Source of the DNA: Catalinimonas alkaloidigena
Lineage (GTDB): Bacteria > Bacteroidota > Bacteroidia > Cytophagales > Flexibacteraceae
DNA: 64,000 nucleotides
Direction of reading: 5' to 3'
NCBI RefSeq assembly: GCF_900100765.1
Contig: NZ_FNFO01000012.1
Coordinates: 1-64,000, forward strand
A model generated the notes under the pieces. It saw nothing but the letters and a program-made list of their open reading frames with translations, had not been told where the DNA came from and made no database searches. A program made the translations under genes and the position numbers. Each line of letters begins with the position of its first letter. The stretch's first letter is position 1. Of this stretch, positions 60,450 through 64,000 are shown piece by piece.

Positions 60450-61535
60450 ATGGCATTCCTTCCAACATCTACGGCCGATTTCCTGACGAACGAATCGTTC
60501 GTGCAATGGGTGATGGCCCCCACGCCCGCCTCCGAACAAACGTGGCAGGCCTGGCTGCGTGAACATCCCGACAAACGGGAAATGTTGCAGGAAGCACGGG
60601 TGCTGCTGGGCGCAATTCGCCTGAAAGATACGCACCGTATTCCTGAGGCGCGCAGCCGCCAGATACTGGAACATATCCAGCGCTACCAGCAACACGAAAA
60701 ACAGCACCCCACGCGCAGCGCACCGCTGCACACCGAACGGCAGGCAGCCGAACGCCGGCGGAGTCGCGTACGCCCGTTGCGCCACGTAGCGTCTGCCCTG
60801 GTGGCGGCGTGCCTGCTCCTGGGAGGGTTCTTCCTGGCGCGGCCTTACCTGAACACCTTGCTGACGGAAGAGGCCGCCGCGCCGGTCGCTTACATTACGC
60901 AGGAGGTGCGGCCCGGGCAGAAAATGACGCTGCAACTCGCCGACGGCACCACGATTCGCCTCAACGCGTCCAGCACGCTTCGCTACCCCGAACAGTTTTC
61001 GGATACGTTGCGGAAGGTGTATTTGACGGGACAAGCCTTTTTTCAGGTAGCGCACAACGCGCAGGCGCCTTTCATCGTGGAGACGCCGCATTTCTCGACC
61101 CGCGTGTTGGGAACCTCGTTCGACATCAACGCTTATCCGGACCAGCCGCATCAGCACGTTGCCCTGGTAACGGGCAAGGTGGAAGTCGCGACGCAAACGG
61201 GCGCGACAGCCCTGCTCAACCCCTCGGAGATGAGTTCGTACGACGAAAGCTCGGGCGACCTGACCACCTCGACGTTCGACGTAGAAACGATGACCGGCTG
61301 GAAAGACGGCCTCCTGATCTTCGACCATACGCCCTTCGAGGAAGTGCTGCCGACGCTGGCCAACTGGTACGGCGTGGAATTCGTGCTGGAAGACGGCTTC
61401 CGGCTGCGCGGCACCTACAGCGGCCGGTTCACCCACGAGTCGCTCGAAAACGTGCTGGTGGGGATGTCGTATTCCGCCTCGTTCCAGTACCGCATCGCCC
61501 AGCAGAAAGTGTACCTCTCGGCCGCCCGCGAATGA
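60450..61535 (+). CDS. FecR family anti-sigma factor
   Basis: A 361-residue membrane-spanning protein. An N-terminal cytoplasmic part (1-105) binds sigma, a single helix lies at about 112-130 (ASALVAACLLLGGFFLA), and the periplasmic FecR domain (about 150-250) carries VRPGQKMTLQLADGTTIRLNASSTLRYPEQF and VYLTGQAFFQVAHNAQAPFIVETPHFSTRVLGTSFDI. The final 75 residues form a DUF4974 unit (FEEVLPTLANWYGVEFV) that resembles an STN domain. Start ATG 60450 is preferred over 60390, which adds 20 residues of no known type. It transmits receptor state to the ECF sigma factor. Confidence 0.93.
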   Translation: MAFLPTSTADFLTNESFVQWVMAPTPASEQTWQAWLREHPDKREMLQEARVLLGAIRLKDTHRIPEARSRQILEHIQRYQQHEKQHPTRSAPLHTERQAAERRRSRVRPLRHVASALVAACLLLGGFFLARPYLNTLLTEEAAAPVAYITQEVRPGQKMTLQLADGTTIRLNASSTLRYPEQFSDTLRKVYLTGQAFFQVAHNAQAPFIVETPHFSTRVLGTSFDINAYPDQPHQHVALVTGKVEVATQTGATALLNPSEMSSYDESSGDLTTSTFDVETMTGWKDGLLIFDHTPFEEVLPTLANWYGVEFVLEDGFRLRGTYSGRFTHESLENVLVGMSYSASFQYRIAQQKVYLSAARE

Positions 61536-61610
61536 CCTGAGATCCGGCCGGCGCACCACCTCCGCCCACGCAACCAACCTTCGTTTACCCTTGTCAACAA
61601 CCTATACTTT

Positions 61611-64000
61611 ATGAACAGAAAACGCTCTACACGATTCCGTACCGCTCGGGGCTTTACGCTCCTGCTGCTGTACCTCGCGGCGATGTGCGCGCTCCCTACC
61701 TACACCCATGCGACCGCACAATCGCAGCAAAGCAAGCTGGCCGACATTTACATCACGCTGAACCTGAACAACCAGAAGCTGGTGGACGTGTTTCAGGCCA
61801 TCGAAGGGCAAACGGACTTTAGTTTCGCCTATCCGCACCGTGCCTTCAACGAATCGGCCCGCATCACGGTAGTGGCCAACAACCAGTCGCTGCGGACGGT
61901 GCTGGAAGAGATTTCGCTCAAGGCGCAAGTGGGCTTCAAGCGCATCAACGGCACCATCCACGTCAGCCGCATCAAGAACAAATACATTCCGCCGGTCGAG
62001 GAACTGATCTCGCCCCAGGCCTTTCCAGTATCGGGCAAAGTGACCGACGCCAACGGGGAAGAACTGCCGGGCGTGAGCATCATCGTCAAGGGCACCAACA
62101 ACGGCACGGTGACGGACATTCAGGGAAATTACAGCCTGAACGCGCCGAGCTCGGCCGATACGCTGGTGGTCAGTTCTGTCGGGTACGCCACGCGCGAAGT
62201 GCCGATCAACGGGCGCTCGACGGTCGACATCTCGCTGGAAGAGGACGTGCAGAGCCTGAGCGAAGTGGTGGTGGTCGGCTACGGCACCCAACGCAAAAGC
62301 GACCTGACAGGCTCGGTGGCCCTGGTGCAAACCGACGAAGCCAAAAAGGTAGCGACCAACGACATCAGCCAGTTGCTGCAGGGACGGGCCGCGGGCGTTT
62401 CGGTAACCAGCGACGGGCAACCCGGCGCGGGCGCAACGGTGCGCATCCGGGGCATCAGTTCGTTCAACAACAACGAGCCGCTCTACGTGGTGGACGGCGT
62501 GCCGCTGCAAACCGGCATCCGCGATTTCAACCCGAACGACATCGAATCCATTCAGGTGCTGAAAGATGCCTCGGCCGGGGCGATTTACGGATCGCGGGCC
62601 GCCAATGGCGTCGTGATCATCACCACCAAACGGGGCCGGAAGGACCAGCCGCTGAGCATCACCTACAACGGCTACTATGGCACGCAGAACGTGCCCAAAC
62701 GCATCCCCGTCACCAACCGCGAACAATACCAGGCCATCAACAACGAAATGCGCATCAACGGGGGCAGCGTGCCCGCGCGCGGCAACGACCCGACTTCGCC
62801 CGTCTTCATCAACGACGTCGACACCGACTGGCAGGAAGAAGGGCTGAAGACCGGCCACATCCAGAACCACAACGTGAGCTTCGCGGGCGGCGGCCAGAGT
62901 TCGTCCTACAACGTTTCGCTCGATTACTTCGATAACGTGGGCGTGATGGTGGGCAAAGGCCCGGACTACAAGCGCTACTCGTTCCGCGTCAATTCCGAAA
63001 CCGAAAAAGGCATCCTCAAGGTGGGTGAATCGTTCTACTACACCCATTCGGACGAAAACACGCTGAACCGGCTGGAAGGCGTCGCGGGTGGAGCCCTGCC
63101 GCCGCAGATCGTCGATCTGATCCAGGCCATTCCGACCATGCCCGTCTACGACCCCAACCGCCTGGGCGGCTACGGTGGCTCGGCATCCGACATCGAAGAA
63201 GCCATCACGCTGAACGTGATCGGGCAAAACAGCCTGGTCGACAGCAAAACCGGCGTGGATCGTGTGTTTGCCAATTTCTACACCGAACTGAAGCTGATCG
63301 ACAAACCGACGGATCACCTGAAGTACCGCCTCAACCTGAGCTACGACCGCACCAACGCGCGCGACTTTACCTTCATTCCGGAGTTTGACCTGGGCTATTT
63401 CTACCAGAACGCCTTTTCGCGCCTGACCAACATCCGCCGCGATTACGTGACCGCGCTGGTCGAAAACACGCTGACCTACGACAAGACCTTCGGAAAAAGC
63501 TCGCTGAACGTGCTGGTCGGGCAGACCTACCAGAGCTTCCGGTTCGACTACCTGCGCGGGTACGCCCAGCGCCTGACCAAGCCTTACTTTCCGGTGCTGG
63601 ACAACGGTGAGGACAAGGCCGTGTCGGGCTACTACAACCAGTCGCGGCTGGCGTCGTTTCTGGGGCGGGTCAACTTCAGCTACGACGACCGTTACCTGAT
63701 TACGGCGACGCTGCGGCGCGACGGTTCTTCGCGCTTCGGTCCCACCAACCGCTGGGGGAACTTTCCGTCGGTGGCGGTGGCCTGGAAACTCCAGAACGAG
63801 TCGTTCCTGAACCTGCCCGACTTCATCAACGAACTGAAACTGCGCGGCGGCTACGGCGTGCTGGGCAACCAGGAGATCGGCGACTACCTCTTCCAGGGCT
63901 TTATCAACCCCTACCACGGCTACTCGTTCAACAACGTGACTTCGCCGGGCGCCACGCAGACGCGGGTGGTCGATCCGAACATCAAGTGGGAATCGAAGAT
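61611..64000 (+). CDS. SusC/RagA-family TonB-linked receptor with STN domain (3' end cut by window)
   Basis: An incomplete gene of at least 796 codons running off the right edge. Translated by hand from ATG 61611: signal region 1-37 (THATAQSQ), an STN (secretin/TonB short N-terminal) domain (about 42-112), a CarboxypepD_reg-like domain (about 128-210, VSGKVTDANGEELPGVSIIVKG), the SusC motif SEVVVVGYGTQRKSDLTGSV near 213-232, the plug with LYVVDGVPL, DASAGAIYGSRAANGVVIITTKRG, and the first part of the barrel. The STN domain links it to the FecR/sigma pair encoded just upstream. A SusD partner is expected to follow outside the window. Substrate is probably an arabinose-containing polysaccharide, by context. 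Confidence 0.93.
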   Translation, partial: MNRKRSTRFRTARGFTLLLLYLAAMCALPTYTHATAQSQQSKLADIYITLNLNNQKLVDVFQAIEGQTDFSFAYPHRAFNESARITVVANNQSLRTVLEEISLKAQVGFKRINGTIHVSRIKNKYIPPVEELISPQAFPVSGKVTDANGEELPGVSIIVKGTNNGTVTDIQGNYSLNAPSSADTLVVSSVGYATREVPINGRSTVDISLEEDVQSLSEVVVVGYGTQRKSDLTGSVALVQTDEAKKVATNDISQLLQGRAAGVSVTSDGQPGAGATVRIRGISSFNNNEPLYVVDGVPLQTGIRDFNPNDIESIQVLKDASAGAIYGSRAANGVVIITTKRGRKDQPLSITYNGYYGTQNVPKRIPVTNREQYQAINNEMRINGGSVPARGNDPTSPVFINDVDTDWQEEGLKTGHIQNHNVSFAGGGQSSSYNVSLDYFDNVGVMVGKGPDYKRYSFRVNSETEKGILKVGESFYYTHSDENTLNRLEGVAGGALPPQIVDLIQAIPTMPVYDPNRLGGYGGSASDIEEAITLNVIGQNSLVDSKTGVDRVFANFYTELKLIDKPTDHLKYRLNLSYDRTNARDFTFIPEFDLGYFYQNAFSRLTNIRRDYVTALVENTLTYDKTFGKSSLNVLVGQTYQSFRFDYLRGYAQRLTKPYFPVLDNGEDKAVSGYYNQSRLASFLGRVNFSYDDRYLITATLRRDGSSRFGPTNRWGNFPSVAVAWKLQNESFLNLPDFINELKLRGGYGVLGNQEIGDYLFQGFINPYHGYSFNNVTSPGATQTRVVDPNIKWESK

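Noticed and set aside
61602-63917. A 771-codon minus-strand open frame at the right end
   Set aside because: It is the antisense shadow of the SusC receptor; the plus strand gives STN, carboxypeptidase-like and TonB plug motifs in order, while the minus-strand product has no recognisable pattern.

Overview
This window comes from a Bacteroidota chromosome, most likely of the Cytophagales/Cytophagia type. Indications are SusC/RagA-type and other TonB-dependent outer-membrane proteins, an ECF sigma/FecR/STN-SusC module, DUF3857 and DUF5686 proteins, an HU-CCDC81/SPOR protein, few Shine-Dalgarno sequences, and promoter-like sites of the Bacteroidota form (TTG, about 19-21 bases, TAnnTTTG). By eye the GC content is in the mid-to-high 50s percent, apart from a few AT-rich intergenic stretches. 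I saw no rRNA, tRNA, CRISPR array, intact insertion sequence or prophage. The 64 kb look like ordinary chromosome with one catabolic island at the right.

Layout. 0.4-4.5 kb: two tandem DUF3857/transglutaminase-like secreted proteins on the minus strand. 4.7-11.5 kb: plus-strand housekeeping genes (Ppx/GppA phosphatase, Nif3-like protein, C4 zinc-ribbon coiled coil, TPR protein, aminodeoxychorismate synthase PabB, signal peptidase I). 11.6-15 kb: TonB-dependent receptor and pectinesterase. 15-18.3 kb (minus): MprF with a DUF998 membrane protein. 18.4-28.8 kb (plus): a DUF1003 protein, then a very tight envelope operon (1009-aa TPR protein, beta-barrel protein, HU-CCDC81/SPOR membrane protein, ExbB/TolQ, ExbD/TolR, TonB-like protein, folC). 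28.8-31.8 kb (plus): trmB, an FkbM methyltransferase, a GT4 glycosyltransferase and a small membrane protein. 31.8-39.7 kb (minus): TPR lipoprotein, thrS, infC, rpmI, rplT, and upstream of these a DUF5686 protein and a SanA/YdcF protein. 40-51.5 kb: mixed single genes (GNATs, PAS histidine kinase, MFS, DUF4190 lipoprotein, GH18 chitinase, fatty-acid-hydroxylase-family protein, sialate O-acetylesterase, zinc-finger protein, HAD phosphatase, GT32-like transferase). 51.8-59.3 kb (minus): an L-arabinose operon (araB, araA, GH51 arabinofuranosidase, araD, sodium/sugar symporter). 59.7-64 kb (plus): ECF sigma factor, FecR anti-sigma factor and an STN-containing SusC receptor cut off by the window edge.

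How the genes work together. The right end is a plant-polysaccharide module. The SusC receptor is regulated by sigma/FecR cell-surface signalling. GH51 releases arabinose in the periplasm or outside, the symporter imports it, and AraA-AraB-AraD convert it to xylulose-5-phosphate. The pectinesterase, GH18 chitinase and sialate/acetyl esterase point to the same polymer-degrading lifestyle. The 19.4-27.5 kb operon combines a Tol/Ton-like proton-driven motor with a membrane protein that has a cytoplasmic HU-like domain and a periplasmic SPOR domain. It is the best candidate for a poorly described system: an energised envelope machine that could connect the nucleoid, the inner-membrane motor and septal peptidoglycan.

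Regulatory items read directly from the sequence include an infC gene that appears to start at ATC behind a perfect AGGAGG, several strong intrinsic terminators (one overlapping the signal-peptide codons of a TPR gene), and several perfect palindromes in intergenic DNA. No arabinose-specific repressor or activator lies in the window.
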